From RPQJ01 sp963696545 (GTDB lineage: Bacteria; Pseudomonadota; Gammaproteobacteria; Steroidobacterales; Steroidobacteraceae), in NCBI GenBank assembly GCA_963696545.1, contig CAVOKQ010000012.1:248001-312000 (forward strand): DNA of 64,000 nucleotides, given 5' to 3'. Below are positions 1-7,603 of the stretch, one piece after another (the stretch's first letter is position 1; the number at the start of each line of letters is the position of its first letter). The position numbers were made by a program, and so were the translations under genes. Under the pieces are notes generated by a model. That model did no database searches. It was given only the letters and a program-made list of their open reading frames with translations, and was not told the DNA's origin.

Positions 1-111
1 CGCTTCATGCACCCGGTCGCGAAGTATTCACTGCTTGCCCACGCATTGAAGCTCGAGGAAGAAGGCAGGGCGGCACAGAACGGTGAGACCTGGTCGTGGC
101 GGGGCGCTTGA
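1..111 (+). CDS. MBL-fold hydrolase, C-terminal fragment
   Basis: Frame 1 is open from the window edge to a TGA at 109-111 and gives the last 36 residues of a protein. The tail has the pattern HPVAKYSLLAHALKLEEEGR, which resembles the C-terminal helix of LACTB2-like metallo-beta-lactamase-fold hydrolases (there LLxHLxKLxxEGK followed by a Trp-containing end). The catalytic metal site would lie upstream, outside the window, so the enzyme class is inferred from the tail alone. The next gene starts inside it (GTG at 96), which suggests translational coupling. Confidence 0.45.
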   Translation, partial: RFMHPVAKYSLLAHALKLEEEGRAAQNGETWSWRGA

Positions 112-1665
112 AGGCATCGTCGCGTCCTTGCGGCCCGCTGCTGAAGGCGATCGAACTCCACGGCGTAAGTGTCCGGCTCGGCCGGCACTGGGCATTGCGT
201 GACGTCAGCCTCTCGGTGCGCGCTGGCGAGCGCTGGCTGGTCACAGGGCCGAATGGCGCCGGCAAGACCGTGCTGCTCAAGCTGCTGCGTGGCGATCTGT
301 GGCCCACGCCCATCGGTGATGAGCGCCGGCTCTATCGGTTCGGCCGCGAAGTTCACGACCAGCCCGTCGCGGTGCGCGGCCGCATTGCTTACCTGGGCCC
401 CGAGCGGCAGGACAAGTATCAGCGGTACGAGTGGGACCTGAAGGTGCGCGACGTGGTCGGCACCGGGCTCTTCGACACCGACATTCCGCTCGATCAACTG
501 GACGCTCGCGGCCGCCGTGCGGTCGATGCGGCGCTGGGCGAAGCGCGGCTCACTGGAACTGGCTGACCGCAGCTTCCTCGGGCTGTCGTACGGTCAGCGG
601 CGACGCGTACTGCTCGCGCGGGCGCTGGTGCGCCGCCCGGACGTGCTGCTGCTCGACGAGGTGCTGAACGGCCTCGATGCGCCGTCCCGCAAGGCGTTCC
701 TGCGACATCTGCGCGATGCTTCCAGTACCCGAATGGCATGGGTACTGACCACGCACCGCGCGAGCGATGCTCCGCCGGGAGTTACGCACGTCGCGAGAGT
801 CGAGGCGGGGCACCTCGTCGCGTCGGGTCCGGTGGAGGACGCGCGGTTGAATCGCTCGACCACGCGATCACGTCTCGCTGGGGCTGCGCGATACGAGATA
901 CCGGCGTCGATCAGGGCCGGGACAGTCGCCGATGCCCTTGTCACACTGCGCAATGCGAGCATCTATCGCGATTATCAGCCGGTGATCACGCGGCTCGACT
1001 GGACGCTGCGTTGCGGCGAGCACTGGTGCATCACGGGCCCGAACGGCTCCGGCAAGTCGACGCTGATCGCGCTTCTGTACGGCGACCTGTGGCCCGCAGA
1101 CGGCGGCTGGATCGAGCGACCAACGATCGGAGCGAGTGTGCCGATTGAAGACTGGAAGCGCATTGTCGGGCTCGTGTCGCCGGAGTTGCAGGCCACTTTT
1201 GCCGCGACGTCGTGCACCGTCGAGGAGATCGTGGTCTCCGGACTGCACTCGAGCATCGGCCTCAATGCGCCGCCGACTGCCAGCGAGCGCAGGGCGGCGC
1301 TTGCGGCGCTCGAACGCGTCGGCCTGGGCAGGCTACGGGCGCGGCGGGCGAGGGAGCTGTCGTACGGGCAGCTGCGCCTGGCGCTGTTCGCCCGCGCCAC
1401 GGTCGCACGCCGGCGACTGCTGCTGCTCGATGAGCCGTTCGATGGACTCGACGTCGCGACCGTCGGCCAGGTCAAGCAACTGCTGCTGGACGAGGTGCGT
1501 CGCGGCACGCAGCTGGTGATTGCCTCGCACCATCTCGAGGACGTGCCGGACTACGTCTCCAGCATGCTCGAGTGCGGGCGATCCGGTCGTGTCCGAATCA
1601 CTTCCCGAGCCGGCGCCGCAGCTCGCGGGAAGGCACGGCCCGCTGGTCGAGGTCAGCCGAAATAG
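96..1665 (+). CDS. Tandem-domain ABC ATPase (ModF-like), frameshifted
   Basis: Cytoplasmic ATPase with two ABC nucleotide-binding domains in one chain of about 520 residues, as in ModF. Domain 1 has Walker A GPNGAGKT, signature LSYGQ and Walker B LLLLDEVLNGLD; domain 2 has GPNGSGKS, LSYGQ and LLLLDEPFDGLD followed by a switch His (ASHHLED). No transmembrane segment and no permease gene lie beside it, so transport of molybdate or anything else is not shown. The GTG at 96 overlaps the upstream gene by 16 bases. One single-base indel near 545-555 splits the reading frame between domain 1 and its signature motif. The low-complexity Arg/Ala tail after about 1570 overlaps the convergent surE-like gene and may itself be out of frame. 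Confidence 0.75.
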
Positions 1666-2519
1666 GGGTCACGGTCACGTAACCCTGCTCAAGCAGCGCG
1701 TTGTCTGAATTCGCGTCGTCGCGTTGTGCCGGTGCCTTGACGCGCTGCGACTCGTACGTGCCGTCACCGACAGGCTCGAAGTCGAGATGCAGGTCGGTGG
1801 TCCGCCCCTGCGTCGCGACTTTGACGCCTCGCACGGAGGCCATGGGGCGCGACGGATAGTTGACGTTCAGCACGCGTCGTCGGCCGGACGACGCGGCCGC
1901 CGTCGCAGAACCAGCCGCGTGTCGACTCGATCAGCCGCGTAAGATGAGCCGCAACCTGCTCGAGGTGCGCGGCTGGCAGCGACTGTCTCGCTTCTGCCGT
2001 CGGCGGCCGCTCGGCGTTGACCGCAAGGCCCGGGACCGGCGGGTCGAGCAGCATCGTGCCCGCCAGCGCGGCACCGATCGTGCCTGACAGTGCGAGCAAC
2101 GAGCCGGTGTTGGTGCCGTCGTTGATTCCGGAGACGACGAGATCGGGCCGACGATCCTGCGGGTAGAGCGCAGTGGCGCCGAGTACGACTGCAGTGGCTG
2201 GCGTACCCGCAACAGCGTAGATGCTCGGGTCGTCGGCGCTGCGGGTCACGGCTACCTTGCCCCAGGTGAAGCTCGAGCTGCTGCCGCTCGCGTTCGTCGC
2301 GGGTGCGACCAGCAGTACGCGATGGCCCGCGGCCCGCAACTGTCCGTACAGGGCCCGGATGCCCGGCGCCTCGAAACCGTCGTCGTTCGTCAGCAGGATC
2401 TCCAGCGGTCCGCTGCCGCAAAGGCCGGCGCCAGCGCCTGCCGATGCCACGTGGGTGGCGCCGGTCGCAGCGAACAGGCCGGCGACGACGCAGAGAGTTC
2501 GCGCATTGCGGTTCATCAT
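1598..2519 (-). CDS. Exported SurE-family 5'/3'-nucleotidase, frameshifted
   Basis: SurE phosphatases remove phosphate from nucleoside 5'- and 3'-monophosphates. The fold signature is clear: LLTNDDG (the metal-binding Asp pair), SGSSSS at the metal Ser position, and SGINDGTN with the conserved Asn. Unlike cytoplasmic E. coli SurE, this protein begins with a hydrophobic leader of about 27 residues ending in an AxA-type site (MMNRNARTLCVVAGLFAATG...), so it is probably exported to the periplasm. A single-base indel near 1870-1890 separates the main part from the last 90 residues (VLNVNYPS onward). Its start codon directly follows the truncated gene upstream on the same strand. Confidence 0.8.
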
Positions 2520-2836
2520 CTGGCGACTTCCTGAACGCCGTGCAGGCCGAGGATCGCGACACTCGCGACGCTGCTGCGGTCCGCGAACGGCAGTGTCGTG
2601 GACGCGCTCGCGAGCGACGCAATCGAGCGGCGGTCGAGATCTCCGAGGCAGTCGCGCGCGGCCTCGACCGCCAGCGTCACACTGTCCTCATCCCAGTTGC
2701 AGGCGGTGCGCTCGCCCTTGGCCTTGCCGGCTCGCGCGCCTGTGGCCCAAGCCGTTGCGCCGGCGATTGCCGAGCGCTCGAGCCTCTGGCGTGGCAGGTA
2801 GACGCCGCAAGCACGGATGCCAACTTGCGGGGTCAC
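2516..2836 (-). pseudogene. N-terminal fragment of an HMG-CoA-synthase-like (thiolase-fold) protein
   Basis: About 106 residues resemble the N-terminus of the hydroxymethylglutaryl-CoA synthase / FabH-like proteins that usually run to 350-480 residues: GIRACGVYLPRQRL near the start, then CNWDEDSVTLAVEAARDCL and STTLPFADR. The similarity appears to continue to GVQEVA and then stops at a TGA that overlaps the ATG of the SurE-like gene. The catalytic Cys, His and Asn regions are absent, so it cannot be an active synthase. A GTG at 2836 (VTPQVGIRACG) is the best start; an ATG at 2884 is possible. It may be a deletion remnant or an assembly join. I see no other part of the gene nearby. Confidence 0.5.
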
Positions 2837-3000
2837 GGAGTCACGCCCAGCCTCGACGCAGCTGTCCGCGCACGAGATCGCCAATCGACAGTACAGTAAC
2901 GAACCCGGGTTCGCCCACGTCGAGCCTCGAAATCAATTCGGGCAATCTACATGATCCGCGGTGATTCGCGTCGCCCGGTGGGTGCTAGTATCGGTTCACC

Positions 3001-3291
3001 ATGACCTGTTTCATCGTGCGTGTGAAAGTCAAGCCGGGCCGCGAAGTCGACTTCGAGCGGCTCGAGCGGGAGTTTTCGCGGCTCGCGCGCGAGCAGGAGG
3101 CGGGCACGCTGGTGTTCGAGGTCCTGCGCCATCGCACGGAGCCGGGCTCGTACGTGATCTACCTGAGATTCGCGGACGATGCAGCGTTCAGGGCCCACCA
3201 GGGGACACCGCTGCACCACAGGCTGGTGCCGCAGATCATGGAAACGCTGGGCGAGGAGACCGACCTCCAGTTCTACGACTGGATCGGCTAG
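3001..3291 (+). CDS. ABM-domain (antibiotic biosynthesis monooxygenase family) protein
   Basis: A 96-residue protein of the dimeric alpha-beta barrel ABM superfamily, which includes small oxygenases, haem-degrading enzymes and quinone-related proteins. The pattern fits: IVRVKVKPG at the start, then LAREQEAGTLVFEVLRH, YVIYLRFADDAAFRAHQ and a closing LQFYDWIG. Substrate cannot be told from sequence. There is no clear Shine-Dalgarno sequence; a TAGTAT box at 2986-2991 lies so close to the ATG that a leaderless transcript is possible. Its TAG stop shares the four bases CTAG with the stop of the convergent PhzF gene. Confidence 0.8.
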   Translation: MTCFIVRVKVKPGREVDFERLEREFSRLAREQEAGTLVFEVLRHRTEPGSYVIYLRFADDAAFRAHQGTPLHHRLVPQIMETLGEETDLQFYDWIG

Positions 3292-4199
3292 AGCGTCAGG
3301 TCCGCCTGGTAAAGAATCACCGCGTCGCCGGTAACCCTGACGCTGGTGGCGCGCTTGCCGGCCGCGGCCGTCACCTCGACGTCCACGGTGCCCGGGCGGT
3401 CCACGAAGCGACCCTGGTGCCCAGTGAAGTACGCCTTGCCGTTTTCCGCGGCGAGCAGGCCATTGCTGAGCAGGTACACGCCGAGCATGCCGTGCGCATT
3501 GCCGCTCACGGGGTCCTCGGGCACGCCGATCACCGGGCAGAACATGCGCGCCTCGGTCTTGAGCGGGTCGCTGCCCGGGACCAGTGCGAACACGAAGAAA
3601 CCGTCGGCGCCGACATGAGGCGTCAGGTGGACGAGCGCATCCATCTTTGGCACCAGCGACTCGAGCGTCTCCGGTGACTGCAGGCCGATCAGCAGGCGCG
3701 AATTCGCCTTGCTCATCACCTGCATCGGACAGCCGGGGTGCAGGCTGGAGGAACTGATTCCGAGCGCGTCCAGCACCGGACCGCGGCGCTCGTCGGGTAC
3801 GACCGGCCCGAAGGTCGCCGGTCCCTGGTGGATCGATACCCGAAGCGCCTGGCCTCGACCTGAAACCTCCACCTCGTAGATGCCGTTTCCGGACTTCTGC
3901 CGGACCTTGCCCTTCGGGACGCCGTCCGCCACCGCCCGCACATAGTGGGCGGCCACGGTGGCGTGTCCGATGAACGTAACCTCTCGCCGAGGCGAGAAGA
4001 ACCGTACTTCGACGTCGTAGTCGGGCGAGTCCGAGCCGAGCACGAAGGCCACGTCCTGTCCGGCGACCTCGCGGGCGATGCGCTTCATCTCGTCCTCGGA
4101 CAGTACCTCCGCGTCGAGGACGACGACCGCAGGGTTCCCGCAGAAACGCTCGCGGGTAAACGCATCGACATGGAACAGGCGGCACTTGCGCTTCGGCAT
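3288..4199 (-). CDS. PhzF-family isomerase
   Basis: 303 residues, the usual length for PhzF/YddE-like proteins with two diaminopimelate-epimerase-like halves. Conserved parts are FHVDAFT and FCGNPAVVV at the start, FIGHATVAAH with His79, and PEDPVSGNAHG in the second half (the EDPxxGxA loop). The catalytic Glu of PhzF (Glu45 in the phenazine enzyme, in the motif LSETTFV) aligns here with Asp49 in GQDVAFV, so the acid is kept but shortened. No phenazine genes are nearby, so the substrate is unknown. It is transcribed away from the thiamine operon, with the two promoters in the same 260-base interval. Confidence 0.85.
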   Translation of the reverse strand: MPKRKCRLFHVDAFTRERFCGNPAVVVLDAEVLSEDEMKRIAREVAGQDVAFVLGSDSPDYDVEVRFFSPRREVTFIGHATVAAHYVRAVADGVPKGKVRQKSGNGIYEVEVSGRGQALRVSIHQGPATFGPVVPDERRGPVLDALGISSSSLHPGCPMQVMSKANSRLLIGLQSPETLESLVPKMDALVHLTPHVGADGFFVFALVPGSDPLKTEARMFCPVIGVPEDPVSGNAHGMLGVYLLSNGLLAAENGKAYFTGHQGRFVDRPGTVDVEVTAAAGKRATSVRVTGDAVILYQADLTL

Positions 4200-4267
4200 C
4201 GTTCTCTTTGGGGCCCTACCGAGGGATGCGCATTAGTCCCGACGGCGCCAGCCGCGTCAACAGCGGC

Positions 4268-4273
4268 TATACT
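4268..4273 (+). promoter_or_regulatory. Likely -10 box of the thiamine operon promoter
   Basis: TATACT matches the sigma-70 -10 consensus at five of six bases and puts transcription start at about 4280, exactly where the riboswitch begins. No good -35 hexamer is visible 16-18 bases upstream. Confidence 0.5.
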
Positions 4274-4279
4274 CCGGCT

Positions 4280-4386
4280 CACCTAGGGGTGGCCTGACTG
4301 GGCCTGAGATGCCGACCGCGGTGTGAGCCGCACACCGGCGAACCCGTTGAACCTGATCCGGTTAGTACCGGCGTAGGGAGCAGGTG
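4280..4386 (+). ncRNA. TPP (Thi-box) riboswitch
   Basis: The conserved thiamine pyrophosphate aptamer is easy to read: AGGGGTG near 4285, the pyrimidine-sensor element GGGCCTGAGATG near 4310, and ACCCGTTGAACCTGATC followed by GTTAGTACCGGCGTAGGGA at 4346-4381. P1 closes by pairing CACCT (4280-4284) with AGGTG (4382-4386). The 3' strand of P1 is itself the Shine-Dalgarno sequence (AGGTGG, 4382-4387) of an ATG at 4389. Bound TPP would therefore hide the ribosome binding site, giving translational shut-off when thiamine pyrophosphate is plentiful. The aptamer is certain by motif; the mechanism is inferred from this overlap. Confidence 0.95.
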
Positions 4387-4388
4387 GC

Positions 4389-6535
4389 ATGCCCGGCACC
4401 AAGTTATTTTCAGCAACAGATTCAATCTGTTGCAAGACTATTCGAAACGCCTCCGTAGCTTGTGCGGGCGCTGGTCCTGGCGGCCGTCCCCGGCCGCCCG
4501 GGCGGACGATCCGGACACGCGACCGCTGGAAGAGATCGTAGTCACCGCCTCGCTGCGGCAGGCAACCGTGGCGACACTGCCCGCGAGCTCGACGGTGCTC
4601 GACGCCGCCGCGATCCGCTCCGCCGGGCAGCAGCACTTCGCCGACATCGTGGAGCTGGTGCCGAACCTGAACTGGTCGGGCGGCACCTCCCGGCCGCGCT
4701 ATTTCCAGCTGCGGGGGATCGGCGAGCTCGAGCAGTACCAGGGCGCCCCGAACCCGTCGGTCGGATTCCTGGTCGACGACATCGACTTCAGCGGCGTCGG
4801 CGGGCCGGCGACGTCATTCGACGTCCAGCAGGTCGAGGTGCTCCGCGGCCCGCAGGGCACGCGCTACGGTGCCAATGCGCTGGCGGGCCTGATCAAGGTG
4901 AAGACCAACGACGCCACCGAGGAGCCCGAACTCGCCACCGAAGTCGTCGCGGGCGGGGACGGATTGCTCGGCGCGGGCGTGGTTGCCGGTGGTGCGCTGC
5001 CAAAGCCGGCGGGCGGCGACGACCTCGGCGCATGGCGGCTCATCGCACAGCGCGTGCGCAGCAACGGGTTCCGCGACAACGTGTACCTCGGTCGCGACGA
5101 CACGAACGACCGTGACGAGACGACGTTGCGCGGCAAGCTGCGGCTCGAACTGCCGGGCGACTGGCTGGCGGACGTGAGCGTGATGTACGTGACGCTCGAC
5201 AACGGCTTCGATGCGTTTTCGCCCGACAACGGCCTGCGCACGTATTCCGACCAGCCCGGCCGGGACGAGCAGCGCTCCGCGGGTACGTCGTTGAAGGTCA
5301 CCGGCGACTTCGAAGCCGCGACGTTGGTCAGCACTACGTCGTACGCCAATTCCGACATTCTCTACAGCTTCGACGGCGACTGGGGCAACGAGCCGTACTG
5401 GGAGCCTTACGTTCCCTACCAGTATTTCTCCCACTACGATCGCCAGCGCGGCACGCTTGCGCAGGACCTGCGCGTCACGAGTCATGCGACGGCGCACTCG
5501 GACGGGGCGGGCTGGCTGGCGGGTGTGTACGCGCTGCGTTTCGACGAGGACACCCTGCAGCGAGACTACTTCGAGTCGAGCCTGCTCAGGCCGCCGCTCG
5601 ACAGCACCTACGACGCACTGAGCCTGGCGGCATACGGCGAGGTCGAGGTCGGCATCACGGAACGAATGATCCTGACCGCGGGGCTGCGCGTCGAGAATCG
5701 TTCGTCCGACTACAAGGACAGCAACGGCGCCGATTTCTCGCCTGACGAAACGATGGTCGGTGGTCATGTCTCGCTCGACGGGCGACATCGGCACCGACAG
5801 CACCTGGTACGGGACGCTGAGCCGCGGCTTCAAGGCCGGGGGGTCAACATCGGCGAGTTCATTCCGCCCGGACTGCTCGAGTTCGATCCCGAGTACCTGT
5901 GGAACCTCGAATCCGGTGTGCACCTGCGCAATGCCGCGCGCACCGTGGAGGCCGACCTGTCGGTCTTCTACATGTGGCGCGAGGACCAGCAGGTGTCCTC
6001 GTCGTTCCAGCTCGATCCCGGCGACCCGTTGTCCTACGTCTTCTATACCGACAATGCAGCCCGCGGGCGCAATTACGGGCTGGAGGCTGCGCTGCAATGG
6101 CGCGCAAGACCGTCGCTGCTGCTCGGTGCGACGCTCGGGCTCCTCGAGTCCGAGTATCTCGACTACAGTTATGGCGACCGCGATCTCGACGGGCGCGAAC
6201 AGGCCGCCGCACCGCCGTACCAGTATTCGTTGTCCGCCGAGTGGAACGCCGGTCGCGGCTGGATGGCGCGGGCCGACGTGAGCGGATGCGCGTCGTACTA
6301 CTTCGACACCAGCAATGACCAGAAATCGGATCCGTACACGCTGGTGAACCTGAAGGCTGGGTACGCGACCGATCGCTGGTCCGTGCTCGCCTGGGCCCGC
6401 AACGTGTTCGACGAGGAATACGCCGTTCGTGGCTTCTATTTCGGTCTTGAGCCGCCGGACTATGCGGACAAGCTTTACATCCAGCGGGGCGATCCAAGGC
6501 TGGTGGGAGTGACGATCACGTGGTCACTGCGGTGA
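4389..6535 (+). CDS. TonB-dependent outer-membrane receptor, probably for thiamine; frameshifted
   Basis: A TonB-dependent receptor of about 700 residues. The plug is clear: EEIVVTAS near the N-terminus, IVELVPNLNW, FQLRGIGEL and VEVLRGPQGTRYGANALAG. A beta-barrel rich in aromatic strands follows to the stop at 6535. Position directly behind a TPP riboswitch, and ahead of thiamine-binding and permease genes, makes thiamine or a relative the likely ligand. The ATG at 4389 has the AGGTGG ribosome site. Reading from it to the signal peptide (RALVLAAVP then AARADD) needs two single-base corrections near 4460 and 4480, so the N-terminus is uncertain. Another compensating pair of indels lies near 5775 and 5845, garbling about 20 residues of the barrel. 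Confidence 0.85.
4413..4433 (+). promoter_or_regulatory. Hairpin just after the TPP riboswitch
   Basis: GCAACAGAT (4413-4421) and ATCTGTTGC (4425-4433) form a perfect 9-bp stem with a TCA loop, 27 bases after the aptamer. No T-run follows, so it is not a standard terminator. It lies inside the first codons if the ATG at 4389 is used. It could help lock the translation-off state or be chance. Confidence 0.4.
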
Positions 6536-6547
6536 CCGCGCGGGCTG

Positions 6548-6664
6548 TCCGTGAGGGGCTTGGTATCCCTTTCGCGGGCCGTGGCGCCGCATGGACGCGG
6601 TGCGCGGAGCCTACACGGATGTACTTGCGGCGTCCCGCGAAAGGGATACCAAGCCCCTCACGGA
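6548..6664. repeat. Structured palindromic repeat, copy B (core on minus strand)
   Basis: Perfect 31-bp arms at 6548-6578 and 6634-6664 enclose a 55-base core. Read on the minus strand, the core begins ACGCCGCAAG and ends CACGG. It contains two small hairpins: TACA-TCCG-TGTA (plus-strand positions 6612-6623) and GCACCGC-GTCCAT-GCGGCGC (plus-strand positions 6584-6603, one mismatch). The core aligns with the core of the repeat at 13168-13221 at 38 of 50 positions, followed by a one-base gap and an identical ACGGCCCG. It sits between the TonB receptor and the thiamine-binding protein gene, inside the presumed operon. No T-run follows, so it is not a simple terminator. Confidence 0.75.
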
Positions 6665-6722
6665 GGGCCGCGCGCACACCGCCTGTGCCGCGGTAGATTG
6701 CAGGATGACCAGGAGTGGAACC

Positions 6723-6980
6723 ATGCGCACTGCAGTAGATATCAGCCTGTATCCGCTCGACGCGGACTACGTGCCACCCATCAAGGACTTCATCGAGCGG
6801 CTGAACCGGCATGAAGGGCTGCACGTCGTGACCAATGCGATGAGCACCCAGGTCGCCGGTGAACACGCGCGTGTCTTCGCGGCGCTCGAGCAGGAAACGC
6901 GGCGCACGTTCGAGAGCGGCGGGAGAGCGGTGTTCGTGATGAAGGTGCTGGGCGGCGAGCCGTCGCCGGCCGAGCGCTAG
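6723..6980 (+). CDS. YkoF-like thiamine-binding protein (single domain)
   Basis: An 85-residue protein matching the MTH1187/YkoF small thiamine-binding family. Key stretches are VDISLYPL, PPIKDFIERLN, VVTNAMSTQVAGE and a closing AVFVMKVLGG. YkoF from Bacillus has two such domains and binds thiamine; the single-domain relatives usually form multimers. It is probably a cytoplasmic carrier or sensor of thiamine or its pyrimidine half. The ATG at 6723 is chosen because the family starts with this MRTAxDISLYPL pattern; an upstream in-frame ATG at 6591 falls in the hairpin loop of the palindromic repeat and is rejected. It is the second gene of the TPP-controlled operon. Confidence 0.85.
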   Translation: MRTAVDISLYPLDADYVPPIKDFIERLNRHEGLHVVTNAMSTQVAGEHARVFAALEQETRRTFESGGRAVFVMKVLGGEPSPAER

Positions 6981-7005
6981 TTCACGGCCGGAACGCGGAC
7001 GCGCC

Positions 7006-7590
7006 GTGCCTGCGTCGCTTCCCGAGTGGATCGCCGTCGCGCTGGCGCTGGCGTACCTGTTGCTTGCGATCCGGCAGAGTCGCTGGTGCTGGCCAGCCGC
7101 GGCCGTGAGTTCCGCCATCTACCTCGTGCTGTTCGCGACGGGCGGGCTGCCGATGCAGGCCGCATTGCAGGCGTTCTATATCGCCACGTCGGCTTACGGC
7201 TGGTACGCATGGCGCGCGGCTCAAGGTGAGTCGCGACAGTTGCACGTCACCACGAGGCCATGGCCCTGGCACGTCGCAGCACTCGGTTGCGTAGGCGTGC
7301 TGACAGCCGCGAACGTGTATCTGCTGCCCGGAAGCGGCGGTCTGCTCGTGTCCAGCGCGGATGCGTTCGTCGCCTGGGGCAGCGTGCTTGCGACGTGGAT
7401 GGTCGCGCGCAAGATCCTGGAGAACTGGTTCTATTGGGTTTTCTTCGACCTGGCCGCCGCGGCGCTGTATTTCGTGCAGGGCTTCCACGCTACCGCGGGA
7501 CTGTTCCTGTTGTACGTCGTACTCGCGGGTCGCGGATTCGTCGCCTGGCGTGCCGACATGCGGCGCCATGCACCGGCGGCGACAAATTGA
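7006..7590 (+). CDS. pnuT: PnuT-type (PnuC family) thiamine permease
   Basis: A 194-residue inner-membrane protein with about seven hydrophobic segments. The PnuC-family core is seen in YIATSAYGWYAW and in the late ENWFYWVFFDLAAAALY segment, where the vitamin-stacking Trp residues lie. PnuC homologues take up nicotinamide riboside. Family members in TPP-riboswitch operons beside a thiamine kinase are known as PnuT and carry thiamine by facilitated diffusion, trapped by phosphorylation. The GTG at 7006 starts 26 bases after the thiamine-binding gene. The specificity is inferred from context. Confidence 0.88.
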   Translation: MPASLPEWIAVALALAYLLLAIRQSRWCWPAAAVSSAIYLVLFATGGLPMQAALQAFYIATSAYGWYAWRAAQGESRQLHVTTRPWPWHVAALGCVGVLTAANVYLLPGSGGLLVSSADAFVAWGSVLATWMVARKILENWFYWVFFDLAAAALYFVQGFHATAGLFLLYVVLAGRGFVAWRADMRRHAPAATN

Positions 7591-7603
7591 AGAGGCGCGC
7601 GAC

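Noticed and set aside
6591..6722. An upstream in-frame extension of the YkoF-like gene starting at ATG 6591
   Set aside because: The ATG lies in the GTCCAT hairpin loop of the palindromic repeat, and the extra 44 residues have no homology; the family starts at 6723.
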